In this document: positions 44,274-56,396 of the stretch, in pieces | How the letters are laid out: each line of letters starts with the position of its first letter | Numbering within the stretch: the first letter of the stretch is position 1 | From: Pseudoalteromonas aurantia 208 | GTDB lineage: Bacteria; Pseudomonadota; Gammaproteobacteria; Enterobacterales; Alteromonadaceae | Direction: 5' to 3' | Length of the DNA stretch: 64,000 bases | NCBI RefSeq assembly: GCF_014858725.1 | Contig: NZ_AQGV01000012.1 | Location: forward strand, 310,001 to 374,000 | Translations under genes and position numbers: made by a program | Notes under the pieces: generated by a model | Seen by the model: only the letters and a program-made list of their open reading frames with translations | Database searches by the model: none | What the model was told of the DNA's origin: nothing

Positions 44274-45031
44274 TATTAGCAGTTATGCAACCCACATATA
44301 TTCCTTGGCTTGGATATTTTGATTTGATAAATTCAGCGGATCAATTTTTATTTTTAGATGATGTGAAACTTGAAAAGAGTGATTGGCATGTTAGAAATAA
44401 GATCAAAGGCAACCAAGGTGAAATCATGTTGAGCCAAGTTGTATCCATGCCAAATGGCCGCATGGGTAGTGTTATTTGTGACACTGAATTTAAGGAAAAA
44501 CACCCTTGGCGTAAGAAACACCTTAAAGCGATTGAAATGAATTACAGAAAAGCCCCGTTCTTCGATTCAATTTTTGGCGTTATCCAACAGCACTTTCTAC
44601 ATGAGTGTAATAACCTTGCTGATTTTAACATTGGTCTAATTCAGGTTTTTCTGAAAAGCTTAGAAATACATACGTCAGTGAGGAGAAGTTCAAAATTACC
44701 AGAAATTGGAGGCGTAAAAGATGAGCGGTTGGCCAATTTTTGTGACTTTTTTAGATCGGATAAATATTTATCACCAAGGGGGGCGAGTGCTTATATTGAA
44801 AGATACTCACCAGGTGGGCAGTTAGCAAAGTCAGGAGTTGAAGTACTTTATCAGCAGTTCGAGCACCCAAAATACCAGCAATGTTATCCGCCATTTGTTT
44901 CTCACCTAGGTGTACTTGATGCGCTTATGAATTTGGGCGCAGACCAGACAAAACAGCTAATAGAAAGCGGGCATAGGCAACCGTTACATTATCGCGAATT
45001 ATATACCTTGAATTCAAGAGGATTAATCTAG
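44270..45031 (+). CDS. WbqC-family protein
   Basis: 253 aa. Diagnostic start MQPTYIPWLGYFDLINSADQ, LDDVKLEKSDWHVRNKIKG and FCDFFRSDKYLSPRGASAYI. WbqC-like proteins occur in O-antigen and flagellin glycan clusters; I know no firm reaction for them. End of a tightly overlapping five-gene run. Its 3' end overlaps that of the convergent aldo/keto reductase by 9 bp. Confidence 0.82.
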   Translation: MILAVMQPTYIPWLGYFDLINSADQFLFLDDVKLEKSDWHVRNKIKGNQGEIMLSQVVSMPNGRMGSVICDTEFKEKHPWRKKHLKAIEMNYRKAPFFDSIFGVIQQHFLHECNNLADFNIGLIQVFLKSLEIHTSVRRSSKLPEIGGVKDERLANFCDFFRSDKYLSPRGASAYIERYSPGGQLAKSGVEVLYQQFEHPKYQQCYPPFVSHLGVLDALMNLGADQTKQLIESGHRQPLHYRELYTLNSRGLI

Positions 45032-45906
45032 CTGCCAATGTGCTGGGTTAATCAGCTTTGGGTCTAAGCTACTTAAGTTCGGCAACCTATTGTGTTCAAC
45101 GTCGAGTGCCTTGTTGTATGCTTGAGTGACTTGCTCAAGCTCTTTAACGTCATTGACACCGATAACTAACTTATCGATGTTTGGCTCTTTAACAACGTAA
45201 CTTAAGGCTAATTCTAAATTACTCAATGATAACTCTGAGGCAACCTGTGAAAATAAAGCAAGCTTGTCTAACCATGGTAAAAAATATTTAGGAATGTCTT
45301 GTAAATCCATCAACAAAAGACCCTGTAAAAAGCTCGAACGAGCGTGAACTTCAATATTTCTTTCTTTAAACTTTTGTAAATATCCAGAACTAGAGAAAAA
45401 GGTATCGAAGCAATTGTAGGGGATTTGAACAAGCTCAACCAAGGGGTTATTTAATAGCTTACTATAGCTCCCTTGGCTGTAAAGAGACACACCAGACTTG
45501 ACGAGTCTTTTTGTTTTTTTTAGATTGTGGATCTTTTGTAGTAGTTCCTCATTTCCTTCTTTTAGGATATCGTCTGCGGAGTGAAAGAGAAGTCCTGAAA
45601 GTTTTTTCGTTTGTAATTTTTGATAACTTAAATCGAGGAGTTCTGAGTAATAGGCACAATCGGCAGGTGAAAACTTTTTCTTTTTGAGTGGAGGTAGTTT
45701 TGTAATAATTTCAAATTTTTTTGTGATATCCACCAACTCGCCTAAGACTTGCTCGCTATTTCCATAAGCAATGGCGGTATCAATGACCTCAATGTTACTG
45801 TCTTGAGCAAGTGTTAATATTTCGGCAACTTTCCGTTGGCTCGGTTGCCCATGACGATTACTGACCCCATAATTGGTGCCAAATTGTACACCTCCTAAAG
45901 CTAGTC

Positions 45907-45910
<4 letters not shown>
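45023..45910 (-). CDS. Aldo/keto reductase family protein
   Basis: 295 aa. LALGGVQFGTNYGVSN, IEVIDTAIAYGNSEQVLG (the Asp-Tyr catalytic segment), KLPPLKK and KLVIGVNDVKELEQV fit the aldo/keto reductase barrel. Members of this kind lie next to PseB-PseC in many nonulosonic acid clusters. It may reduce a keto intermediate of the side pathway. Overlaps pseC by 4 bases in the same operon. Confidence 0.83.
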
Positions 45911-48131
<2,221 letters not shown>

Positions 48132-48295
48132 CTAGAAACAATTTAATTGTCAGTACTTTATAATATTTCTAATCAATTTGCAGTAATTATGCCAGAACCA
48201 ATAAAATAAAGATGGTACAAGGTGACTTTTTTCGCAAGTAAGGTTAGTATTTGTACTAATATTATGGATGAAATAACACTTGATGGGGAGGGGTT

Positions 48296-49081
48296 ATGAA
48301 ACTTCAAGCACCAAGCTTTAATGCGTTCAACCGTACAGAGCAGGTTGGTAACAAATTAAGTCAACAGCTTGCGACTGGGAAAAAAGTAAACTCTGCAGCT
48401 GATGATGCTGCTGCACTGCAAATAATTAACCGCTTAAACTCTCAGCAAGACGGATATAATCAGTCGGTTCGTAATGCTTATGATGGCATTTCATATTCTC
48501 AAACCGCTGATTCCGCCTTGTCGGGCGTTAATGATGCGGTATCTCGCATTAGGGAGTTATCAATCCAATCTGGAAATGGAGCGTTAACTGACTCAGATAG
48601 ACAAGCTCTACAAGACGAAGTATCGCAACTTCAAACACAAATATCTGAAACGTTTGAAAACACAACATTTGGAGGTAAATCGTTGTTTAACGGTGAGCAA
48701 ACAAGTTTTCAAGTGGGTCCAGATGCGAACTCGACACAAAATATAACACCAACAGATGGCAGTTTTGCAAGTGCAATTGCAAGTGTTGATATTTCGACAC
48801 AGGCGGGCGCACAAGCAGCGATAGATATCGCAGATACAGCTTCTAAAGATGTAAACACGCAGCGTACGCAATTGGGGGCTTTTGAGAATACCGTCAATAG
48901 TACAATTCGTGGTTTGGGAACACAAAAAGAAAATATCGCAGCTAGTCAAAGCCGAATTCAAGATACCGATTATGCTCAAGCCATTTCGGAACAAACTGCA
49001 AACGACATTTTGTCGCAAGCATCAATTGCTCTGCGTGGTCAGGCAAATCAATCAGCGTCGCCAGTACTCGGGCTGTTGTAA
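48296..49081 (+). CDS. Divergent short flagellin homologue
   Basis: 261 aa. Flagellin D0/D1 pieces are present (KVNSAADDAAALQIINRLNS, NAYDGISYSQTADSAL, TFGGKSLFNGEQ, and DTDYAQAISEQTANDILSQA at the end), but the first strand VNTNVSSLNAQ is replaced by APSFNAFNRTEQ and the central domain is only about 40 residues. It lies 17 kb from the other flagellins, directly upstream of flrA. No sigma-28 site was found. RBS GGGGAGG. It may be a minor or terminal filament subunit or have another role. Confidence 0.85.
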   Translation: MKLQAPSFNAFNRTEQVGNKLSQQLATGKKVNSAADDAAALQIINRLNSQQDGYNQSVRNAYDGISYSQTADSALSGVNDAVSRIRELSIQSGNGALTDSDRQALQDEVSQLQTQISETFENTTFGGKSLFNGEQTSFQVGPDANSTQNITPTDGSFASAIASVDISTQAGAQAAIDIADTASKDVNTQRTQLGAFENTVNSTIRGLGTQKENIAASQSRIQDTDYAQAISEQTANDILSQASIALRGQANQSASPVLGLL

Positions 49082-49126
49082 GCAGAAATAATTTAATCAA
49101 TAAGTATTGATTTAGCGTCTATATAG

Positions 49127-49164
49127 GTGGCAGTTTTTTGGCAATGATGTCAAAAATTTGCCAC
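49127..49164. repeat. Imperfect 14-bp inverted repeat upstream of flrA
   Basis: GTGGCAGTTTTTTG (49127-49140) faces CAAAAATTTGCCAC (49151-49164) across 10 bases. The A/T-rich inner part could be a bidirectional terminator for the flagellin, or an operator for the master regulator gene. Confidence 0.5.
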
Positions 49165-49240
49165 TTAGGTATTGCATCCCTCCGTAAGTGCCTTACAATC
49201 TTAACTTTACACTATCACCTTGAAAGTTGGACTCGTTTAG

Positions 49241-50674
49241 ATGGTTTTGATCCTCGATAATAATAATAACCGAGCTAGTAGCTTGTGTGCGTCGTTGAAC
49301 TTTGTTGGACAATCATCTCGAGTTATTGACGACGAATTCTTATCTCAAGAGAAAAAGTTAGGGTCAGATGCGATCGTCGTACTAGGAGCTTTGACTGAGT
49401 TGCAACATGAAAGTGTAATTAAATCATACCCAGCGACCCCGTTTCTGCTTGTTGGAGAAACGCTTAAACCTTTATTAAGCTTAGCCAATGTCATAGGCCT
49501 AATTACCGAACCATTTGGTCATGATATTACTATGCAGTTATTGCATGACAGTCAGCAGTATCTCAGGATGCTTCCCGGTCAATCGAACAAAACCAATGGC
49601 AAGTCATTTGACGGCTTAGTAGGAGAGACAGATGCCGTCAAACAAGTCCGCTTTTTAATTTCTCAGGTAGCAAAAACTGATGCGAACGTTCTCATTTTAG
49701 GTGAATCAGGTACGGGTAAGGAAGTTGTTGCACGTAATGTACATCTATTGTCAAAAAGAAATAACGGACCCTTTGTACCGGTTAATTGTGGTGCTATACC
49801 GGGCGAGTTACTTGAAAGTGAATTATTTGGTCATGAAAAAGGGGCATTTACGGGTGCCATTTCTGCAAGAAAAGGGAGGTTTGAATTAGCGCAAGGTGGA
49901 ACCCTATTTTTGGATGAAATAGGCGATATGCCATTACAAATGCAAGTGAAGTTACTACGTGTTTTACAAGAGCGCAACTATGAAAGAGTTGGGGGGACGA
50001 AAGCGATTCAAGCAGATGTTAGAGTAATTGCCGCGACTCACCGTAACTTAGAAGATATGATTGAAAGTGGACAATTTAGAGAAGATTTATATTATCGCCT
50101 TAATGTTTTCCCGATTGAAAACCCTTCACTACATGAACGAGCGGATGATATTCCATTATTGTTGAAGGAACTAATGCGCCGTGTCAATGAACAAAGTGGT
50201 ACTGGTGCTAAATTTACTGAACGGGCTATTGAAAGTTTAAAAGCACATACATGGCCTGGTAATATACGTGAGTTGGCAAATTTGGTTGAGCGTATGGTCA
50301 TTATGTTTCCTGAAAAGGTGGTAGATGTCACGGATTTACCAAATAAATATCGACATATCGAAGTTGATGCGTTTGAGCCTGAGTACCCAGAAGAACTGCG
50401 CGAAAAAGACGCATTTAATGAACTATTTAGTGGTGGGTTTAGTGATTATGACGAAGATCCAGAACCGGAGTTTCAAGTAAGTGAACAAACGTTAGGCTCT
50501 TTACCAGCAGAAGGTATAGAATTAAAAGAGTATTTGGCAGAATTAGAAGTGAGTTTAATTTCTCAAGCGCTGGAGCGGTATGACTATATTGTTGCTCGGG
50601 CGGCTGAGGTGTTAGGCGTACGCCGCACGACACTGGTTGAAAAAATGAAAAAGTATAATCTTAATAAAGAGTAA
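49241..50674 (+). CDS. flrA: Master flagellar regulator FlrA (sigma-54 activator)
   Basis: 477 aa. An N-terminal FleQ-type pseudo-receiver (about 1-115, no phosphorylatable Asp pocket), an AAA+ domain (about 125-370) with Walker A GESGTGKE and the sigma-54 contact motif GAFTGA, and a C-terminal Fis-type helix-turn-helix (about 440-477, [19 protein letters not shown]). It sits at the top of the hierarchy and should activate flrBC through the sigma-54 promoter at 51603. Probably controlled by c-di-GMP, as in FleQ/FlrA relatives. Confidence 0.95.
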   Translation: MVLILDNNNNRASSLCASLNFVGQSSRVIDDEFLSQEKKLGSDAIVVLGALTELQHESVIKSYPATPFLLVGETLKPLLSLANVIGLITEPFGHDITMQLLHDSQQYLRMLPGQSNKTNGKSFDGLVGETDAVKQVRFLISQVAKTDANVLILGESGTGKEVVARNVHLLSKRNNGPFVPVNCGAIPGELLESELFGHEKGAFTGAISARKGRFELAQGGTLFLDEIGDMPLQMQVKLLRVLQERNYERVGGTKAIQADVRVIAATHRNLEDMIESGQFREDLYYRLNVFPIENPSLHERADDIPLLLKELMRRVNEQSGTGAKFTERAIESLKAHTWPGNIRELANLVERMVIMFPEKVVDVTDLPNKYRHIEVDAFEPEYPEELREKDAFNELFSGGFSDYDEDPEPEFQVSEQTLGSLPAEGIELKEYLAELEVSLISQALERYDYIVARAAEVLGVRRTTLVEKMKKYNLNKE

Positions 50675-50692
50675 ATTAAGGTTAGGCGCTGA

Positions 50693-51298
50693 TTAGGCTA
50701 AGCGTTGTTTTATATCTAAATTTTGGTAAGTGTTAATAATTTCTTGCTTTCTAAAGCAAGCATTATCATGGTCATTGACCATTCCACAAGCCTGCATATG
50801 CGCATATATTGTAGTCGGACCTAGGAATTTAAATCCACGCATTTTTAGATCTTTAGCAAATATAATGCTGATATCGCTCGTTGCAAGGTAACCTTCTTTG
50901 CTTGCAATATCATTAACAATAACTTTGAAGTTCACAAATTGCCATTGATAACGTGCAAAGCTGCCAAACTCTTGCTGAACTTTAATAAATGCTTGCGCAT
51001 TATTGATGGTAGCGCGTATTTTTAGCCTATTTCTAATAATATTGGTGTTACATAATAAACGCTCCACATCAGCTTCCGTCATTAGTGCAACATCTTCAAC
51101 TCGAAATTGATGAAATGCATTTTTATAACCTTGACGTTTTTTTAAAATGGTATACCAGCTAAGCCCCGCTTGTGCGGACTCTAGTGTAATGAATTCAAAC
51201 AATGTTTGGTCATCCATAACGGGTACGCCCCACTCCAAGTCATGATATTCAATATAATCCGGCTTAGATTGGTCTACCCATAGACAGCGTGTACACAT
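50693..51298 (-). CDS. tag: DNA-3-methyladenine glycosylase I
   Basis: 201 aa from the ATG at 51298, which has a strong GGAGAGAGG ribosome site; a longer reading from 51361 adds unconserved residues. The Tag core is complete: CLWVDQSKPDYIEYHDLEWG, TLFEFITLESAQAGLSW, KKRQGYKNAF and the C-terminal GMVNDHDNACFR with zinc-binding His and Cys. It removes 3-methyladenine from alkylated DNA. No functional tie to flagella; it separates flrA from flrBC and converges on flrA. Confidence 0.93.
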   Translation of the reverse strand: MCTRCLWVDQSKPDYIEYHDLEWGVPVMDDQTLFEFITLESAQAGLSWYTILKKRQGYKNAFHQFRVEDVALMTEADVERLLCNTNIIRNRLKIRATINNAQAFIKVQQEFGSFARYQWQFVNFKVIVNDIASKEGYLATSDISIIFAKDLKMRGFKFLGPTTIYAHMQACGMVNDHDNACFRKQEIINTYQNLDIKQRLA

Positions 51299-51656
51299 AT
51301 CCTCTCTCCGAAATAGCAAGATAATGCTACTAACAGGTTGGTTCCGCGCATCATTTTTCATATCACTTATCTAAGTGGCATGGTATTGATAGAGTGCTTT
51401 GACTGCGGTCCGTTGGTTTTTATCATTTTGATTATAAAATACCACATATAGAGGAATAGGTATGCTTTGAATCTGTAAAGCGACGGCCTTTTCCTAATAC
51501 TGAACTTCATCTGCATGACTTGTATTTCCAAGCTTATGGTGACCGTCAAAAAAATGCTGGTGCTTTTTTTACGTAATATATTGAAAACAAATGAAAATAA
51601 AGTTGGCATAAAGTGTGCTTCATCTATGTTAAGAATTTTTATTTGAGAATTTTATT
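51299..51656. other. 358-bp gap between tag and flrB
   Basis: Holds the flrB sigma-54 promoter near its right end and presumably the tag promoter at its left. An 80-codon minus-strand frame (51367-51609) has no homology features and is not accepted. Otherwise nothing recognisable. Confidence 0.6.
51603..51620 (+). promoter_or_regulatory. Sigma-54 promoter of flrBC
   Basis: TTGGCATAAAGTGTGCTT with GG (51605-51606) and GC (51617-51618) 10 bases apart. Expected target of FlrA. Confidence 0.85.
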
Positions 51657-52766
51657 ATGGCTTTAGCACATATTTTAAATCCAAGCTTTACTCCACCGTC
51701 GCAATTTAATCCTTGCTTGTTACAAGAGGCCTATGTTGGTGAGTTGAGTGACCTACGCCAACAGGCGAGTTGGCTAAGTCATTTAGTTGACACAATGCCT
51801 GCTGGTGTGATCGTGCTAGATGGGCAAGGAATGATAGCTAAAGCCAACCAAATCGCCATAGATATGTTAGGTGAGCCACTAGAGGGAGAGAAGTGGTTTA
51901 ACATTATTCAACGCTCTTTTTGCCCGAAACAAGATGATGGGCATGAGGTATCTCTTAAAGATGGTCGTTTGATTAAGCTAGATATCTCAGCGCTTACCCC
52001 AGAACCTGGGCAGCTTATCTTAATGACCGACCTCACTGAAACTCGACAATTGCAAGCAAGAATGGCGCATATGCAACGTTTGAGCGCTTTAGGCAAGATG
52101 GTGGCATCTTTAGCGCATCAAGTACGCACACCTTTATCAGCAGCTATGCTTTATGCCGCAAATTTGGGCAGTAATAAAATGTTAGGCACTGCACGAATAC
52201 GTTTTCATGAGAAGCTTATGTCACGGCTTAAAGATTTAGAATCTCAAGTAAATGATATGCTGTTATTTGCTAAAAGTGGTGAGGAGCAAGTTGTTGAATC
52301 AGTGTCTATGCAGCAATTGTTGAGTGAAGTTAAGGCTGGATCAGATGCGATGGTATTGATGCACGAAAGTATATTAGATGTGGTGCTACCAGAGCCAGAT
52401 ATTGCAATAGTTGGTAATAAGACAGCTTTGGCCGGTGCGATTCAAAATTTAATTCATAACAGTATTCAAATCATTGGAAGTAATGCGCATGTTGTGGTGA
52501 GTGCTAAACGAGAACCCGGATCCGATAGAGTTAGAATTTCTGTAACAGACAATGGTCCCGGCGTTGATGAGTCATTGAAAAGTAAACTATTTGAACCATT
52601 TTTTACTACTAAGAGCCAAGGTACTGGGCTTGGTTTAGCTGTGGTTAACTCTGTTGCAAACTCTCATAAAGGTAAGGTCGAAGTGAGTAATATTGAGGAA
52701 GGGGGAGCACAATTTAGTTTGTTGTTACCTATTTCATTTGATATGGAACAATTGGAGGCTGTATGA
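51657..52766 (+). CDS. flrB: Flagellar sensor histidine kinase FlrB
   Basis: 369 aa, soluble, without membrane segments. PAS domain (about 35-135, MPAGVIVLDGQGMIAKANQI), HisKA with the phospho-acceptor His near 153 in SLAHQVRTPLSA, and a HATPase domain (about 255-360, DNGPGVDE and GTGLGLAVV). It phosphorylates FlrC. Overlaps flrC by 4 bases. Confidence 0.95.
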   Translation: MALAHILNPSFTPPSQFNPCLLQEAYVGELSDLRQQASWLSHLVDTMPAGVIVLDGQGMIAKANQIAIDMLGEPLEGEKWFNIIQRSFCPKQDDGHEVSLKDGRLIKLDISALTPEPGQLILMTDLTETRQLQARMAHMQRLSALGKMVASLAHQVRTPLSAAMLYAANLGSNKMLGTARIRFHEKLMSRLKDLESQVNDMLLFAKSGEEQVVESVSMQQLLSEVKAGSDAMVLMHESILDVVLPEPDIAIVGNKTALAGAIQNLIHNSIQIIGSNAHVVVSAKREPGSDRVRISVTDNGPGVDESLKSKLFEPFFTTKSQGTGLGLAVVNSVANSHKGKVEVSNIEEGGAQFSLLLPISFDMEQLEAV

Positions 52767-54160
52767 GTCATTCTATATTAGTCGTTGAAGACGATGCAGG
52801 CTTGCGTGAAGCATTGTTAGACACATTACAATTGGCTGGACTTGAATGTGTAGAAGCTGCAAGTGCTGAAGAAGCCGTAATTTTGTTAAAACAGCAACGT
52901 TTCTCGTTGGTTGTGAGTGATGTTCAAATGGGGACAATGAGTGGTATTGATTTACTGCGTACCATCAAATTAAATTATCCTGATTTGCCTGTACTAATGA
53001 TGACTGCTTATGCGACGATTGATGACGCGGTGGAAGCAATGCGTTTAGGCGCGATTGATTATATGGCAAAGCCTTTTGCACCAGAAGTCTTGCTTAATAT
53101 GGTTAGTCGTTATATGCCAGAGAAAACGAAAGAAACAGATGGTCCGATTGTAGCAGATGCGCAAAGTTTACAGCTTTTGGAGTTAGCAGCTAAAGTTGCA
53201 AAGTCAGATGCAAGTGTTATGGTTTTAGGACCAAGCGGTTCGGGTAAAGAAGTACTCGCGCGTTATATTCATGATAAGTCTGACCGAGTAGATTCACCAT
53301 TTGTTGCTATTAATTGCGCAGCCATACCTGAAAATATGCTAGAAGCAACCTTGTTTGGGTACGAAAAAGGGGCGTTCACAGGTGCAATTCAAGCATGCCC
53401 AGGTAAGTTTGAACAAGCTCAATGCGGCACTATCTTGTTAGATGAAATAACGGAAATGGAATTGGGCCTACAAGCAAAGTTACTGCGAGTTTTACAGGAA
53501 AGAGAAGTTGAAAGATTAGGTGGAAGAAAAACCATTGAGTTAAATGTGCGCGTATTAGCTACGAGTAACCGAGATTTAAAAGAAGCAGTAGCGAAAGGCA
53601 CATTTAGAGAAGATCTTTATTACCGCCTTAATGTATTTCCGCTTATGTGGAAGCCGCTGCATCAACGCACTGGTGACATAATTGTATTGGCGGAGCACTT
53701 GGTCGCGAGACATTGCAGTAAGTCAGGGAAATTAACTCCTGTGATTGATGATGGTGCTAAGAAAAAACTGCTAACTCACAATTGGCCTGGTAATGTACGA
53801 GAGCTAGATAATGTTGTACAACGAGCTCTCATTTTATTACAGGGCAATACGATATTCGCACAAGACATTTTTATTGAAAACACTGAAACTATGGATTTAC
53901 CAGAACCTACACTTATAGATAATACGGTGAGTGTGGAGTTGAACTACCAGTTAGAGCGTTCTAATAACGTAGACGTCCAAAGCGAAAGTACTGATTATAA
54001 AAGTGAACTACAAGATAAGGAACATCAGATGATTTTGGAGACGTTGTCACGTTATCAAGGTAAGCGTAAAGATGTGGCTGAAGTGCTGGGTATGAGCCCG
54101 AGGACGCTACGTTATAAGCTGGCTAAAATGCGAGATCTAGGTATTGCTCTTCCGGCGTGA
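52763..54160 (+). CDS. flrC: Sigma-54 response regulator FlrC
   Basis: 465 aa. Receiver domain (1-120, VVEDDAGLREAL, phospho-Asp53 in VVSDVQMG, Lys in AKPF), AAA+ domain with Walker A GPSGSGKE and GAFTGA (about 135-370), and a C-terminal Fis-type HTH (RKDVAEVLGMSPRTLRYKLA). Walker A carries Pro instead of the usual Glu. It should activate the class III sigma-54 promoters seen before flgB, flgF, flgJ, flgP, flgT and fliE. Confidence 0.95.
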   Translation: MSHSILVVEDDAGLREALLDTLQLAGLECVEAASAEEAVILLKQQRFSLVVSDVQMGTMSGIDLLRTIKLNYPDLPVLMMTAYATIDDAVEAMRLGAIDYMAKPFAPEVLLNMVSRYMPEKTKETDGPIVADAQSLQLLELAAKVAKSDASVMVLGPSGSGKEVLARYIHDKSDRVDSPFVAINCAAIPENMLEATLFGYEKGAFTGAIQACPGKFEQAQCGTILLDEITEMELGLQAKLLRVLQEREVERLGGRKTIELNVRVLATSNRDLKEAVAKGTFREDLYYRLNVFPLMWKPLHQRTGDIIVLAEHLVARHCSKSGKLTPVIDDGAKKKLLTHNWPGNVRELDNVVQRALILLQGNTIFAQDIFIENTETMDLPEPTLIDNTVSVELNYQLERSNNVDVQSESTDYKSELQDKEHQMILETLSRYQGKRKDVAEVLGMSPRTLRYKLAKMRDLGIALPA

Positions 54161-54187
54161 TTAATTTAAAAGTTTTATTAGTAAATG

Positions 54188-54213
54188 AAAGCCAGCGCTG
54201 CCTGGCTTTTCTC
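54188..54213 (+). terminator. Terminator of flrBC
   Basis: Stem AAAGCCAG / CTGGCTTT with a 6-base loop and a short T-run. Confidence 0.8.
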
Positions 54214-54276
54214 CTGTCAATAATATGGCACTATCAAAAAAACACTTAAACAATTGATTTTCAATGTTAATTTAGT

Positions 54277-54293
54277 TGGCATGATTAATGCTT
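54277..54293 (+). promoter_or_regulatory. Sigma-54 promoter of the fliE operon
   Basis: TGGCATGATTAATGCTT with GG (54278-54279) and GC (54290-54291) 10 bases apart, about 35 bp before fliE. Confidence 0.83.
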
Positions 54294-54327
54294 TATTCTG
54301 TATGTAACAAATTTACAGGATCAGCAC

Positions 54328-54660
54328 ATGAATATTCAACCTAATACTTTATATCAAGAAATGCAGTCACTCGCTATCGAGGCGACACGCAATAAACCTG
54401 ATGCAACTATGCCAGTACAAAGTGCCGCTACATCTTCTGCACAATTTGGTGATTTGCTATCTGATGCAATTAATACTGTAAGTGGCTTACAAAAAGATGC
54501 AAAATCTAAAGTAACGGCCATGGAGATGGGAGATCGTAGTGTCTCTCTTTCTCAAGTGATGATTGCCTCTCAAAAATCTTCTGTTGCTTTTGAAGCAACG
54601 GTTCAAGTTCGCAATAAGCTTGTTGAGTCGTACAAAGAAATCATGAGCATGCCAGTATAA
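54328..54660 (+). CDS. fliE: MS-ring/rod junction protein FliE
   Basis: 110 aa. AQFGDLLSDAINTVSGLQKD and the C-terminal SSVAFEATVQVRNKLVESYK with EIMSMPV end are the FliE signature. It joins the MS ring to the rod. First gene of the long fliEFGHIJKLMN unit. Confidence 0.96.
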   Translation: MNIQPNTLYQEMQSLAIEATRNKPDATMPVQSAATSSAQFGDLLSDAINTVSGLQKDAKSKVTAMEMGDRSVSLSQVMIASQKSSVAFEATVQVRNKLVESYKEIMSMPV

Positions 54661-54683
54661 TTTTTGGGTAGTGGAGAGTAACT

Positions 54684-56396
54684 GTGGCAACGAATCAATC
54701 AACTGAACTGGCTTTATCCGATGGCGCTGTAGGCGATGGCGGATCTGAAGACCAACAAGAACAGAAATCAGGCTATTTGAGTGGGTTAAGTGGCGTTGAT
54801 ATGTTGCGCCAAGTTACTTTGGTAATAGCATTGGCGATTTGTTTAGCGATCGCAATTTTTATCATCATTTGGGCTCGCCAACCAGACATGCGCCCTTTAG
54901 GGCAGTATCCAACAGATGAGCTAGTACAAACATTAGACTTTTTAGATGCGCAAAAGGTCGAATATGAGTTAGATGGCAACACCATTATGGTCGCTGAAAA
55001 TGACTACCAGAATATTAAACTCAAAATGGCACGAGATGGCTTTACTCAGTCGCCAAGCTCTGGAACCGATATTTTAATGCAAGATATGGGTTTTGGTGTG
55101 AGCCAACGATTAGAAAGAGAACGTTTAAAGCATGGTCGCGAGCAGCAACTTGCGCGCACAATTGAAGAACTTCAAGATATTACCAGAGCAAAAGTTTTAC
55201 TGGCTATCCCAAAAGAAAATGTATTCGCAAGAAGGGAGAAAAAACCTTCTGCAACAGTTGTAATCACGCTTAAACGGGGCCGTTCTCTGGGTGGAGAAGA
55301 AGTGGATGCTATTGTTGATATTGTCGCTTCAGCTGTTCAAGGACTTGAACCGGCGCGTGTAACTGTGACAAATCAAAACGGCCGACTACTTAATTCCGGG
55401 TCACAAGATTCATTGGCTGCTCGTTCTCGTAAAGAGTATGATTTAGAGCGTAAAAGAGAGCAAGAGTACTTAGAAAAAATTGACAGTATTTTAATCCCAG
55501 TAGTTGGGCTAGGGAAATTTACAGCGCAAGTTGACTTAACAATGGACTTTAGCGCCATTGAAGAAACACAAAAGCGCTTTAACCCTGATTTACCGGCCGT
55601 GAGAAGTGAAACAACCTTCGAAGAAAATAATATAGGAGGGCTTGCTGTAGGGATCCCTGGTGCGTTGACGAATCAGCCTCCTGTTAATTCAAATATTCCT
55701 GAAGTTGCTGGACAAGGCAATGGGCGTAATAATGCAAACCCAAGTAGAACACATAAAGAAGCAACACGTAATTATGAACTAGATACCACGATTAGCCATA
55801 AGCGCCAACAAAGTGGTGTTATACGCAGGATCAGTGTTTCAGTTGCGGTTGATTATTTGGCTAAAGCAGATGCCGAGGGCACCGTAACTATGGCGCCGAG
55901 AAGCCAAGAAGAAATAAATAATATAAGACGGTTACTACAAGGTGGTGTCGGGTTTGATATGCAGCGTGGTGATGCGCTTGAAGTTGTGACAGTGCCGTTT
56001 GTGCGAGAAGACATTTTAGAAACTGCTGAATTACCTTTGTGGGAACAAGAGTGGTTTATGAAAACAATGCGTCTTGTGATGGGAGCATTGGTTATTATTG
56101 TGCTAATTCTAGCGGTTGTAAGACCGATGTTGAAGCGCCTGATTTACCCAGATGATACATTAGAAGAGTTTGATGAAGATTCATTAACTTCAGGTGTTGA
56201 CTTAGGCGATAGCACGTTAGATATGTTAAATAACGACTTTGATTCAGCTGCTGTTGGTTTCTCGTCGGATGGTACATTACAATTACCAGACTTACATGGC
56301 GATGAAGACTTACTTAAAGCAGTACGAGCTTTAGTAGCTAATGAGCCAGAACTCTCCTCACAAGTAGTGAAAGCGTGGTTAACAGAAGATGACTGA
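54684..56396 (+). CDS. fliF: Flagellar MS-ring protein FliF
   Basis: 570 aa, GTG start with GGAG upstream. Membrane segments near 40-65 and 450-475, ring-building motifs between (GQYPTDELVQTLDFLDAQ, RAKVLLAIPKENVFAR) and a cytoplasmic C-terminal tail that binds FliG (LVANEPELSSQVVKAWL). Overlaps fliG by 8 bases. Confidence 0.96.
   Translation: MATNQSTELALSDGAVGDGGSEDQQEQKSGYLSGLSGVDMLRQVTLVIALAICLAIAIFIIIWARQPDMRPLGQYPTDELVQTLDFLDAQKVEYELDGNTIMVAENDYQNIKLKMARDGFTQSPSSGTDILMQDMGFGVSQRLERERLKHGREQQLARTIEELQDITRAKVLLAIPKENVFARREKKPSATVVITLKRGRSLGGEEVDAIVDIVASAVQGLEPARVTVTNQNGRLLNSGSQDSLAARSRKEYDLERKREQEYLEKIDSILIPVVGLGKFTAQVDLTMDFSAIEETQKRFNPDLPAVRSETTFEENNIGGLAVGIPGALTNQPPVNSNIPEVAGQGNGRNNANPSRTHKEATRNYELDTTISHKRQQSGVIRRISVSVAVDYLAKADAEGTVTMAPRSQEEINNIRRLLQGGVGFDMQRGDALEVVTVPFVREDILETAELPLWEQEWFMKTMRLVMGALVIIVLILAVVRPMLKRLIYPDDTLEEFDEDSLTSGVDLGDSTLDMLNNDFDSAAVGFSSDGTLQLPDLHGDEDLLKAVRALVANEPELSSQVVKAWLTEDD

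Noticed and set aside
48190..48240. Sigma-28-like TAAAGATG before the short flagellin
   Set aside because: The -35-like part has no GATA-type -10 element at 11 bases' spacing.
48608..49018. 136-codon frame antisense to the short flagellin
   Set aside because: Cys/Ile/Arg-rich nonsense-like translation opposite a clear flagellin gene.
51367..51609. 80-codon minus-strand frame upstream of tag
   Set aside because: No ribosome site or domain; low-complexity hydrophobic/basic translation of an AT-rich intergenic region next to the flrB promoter.
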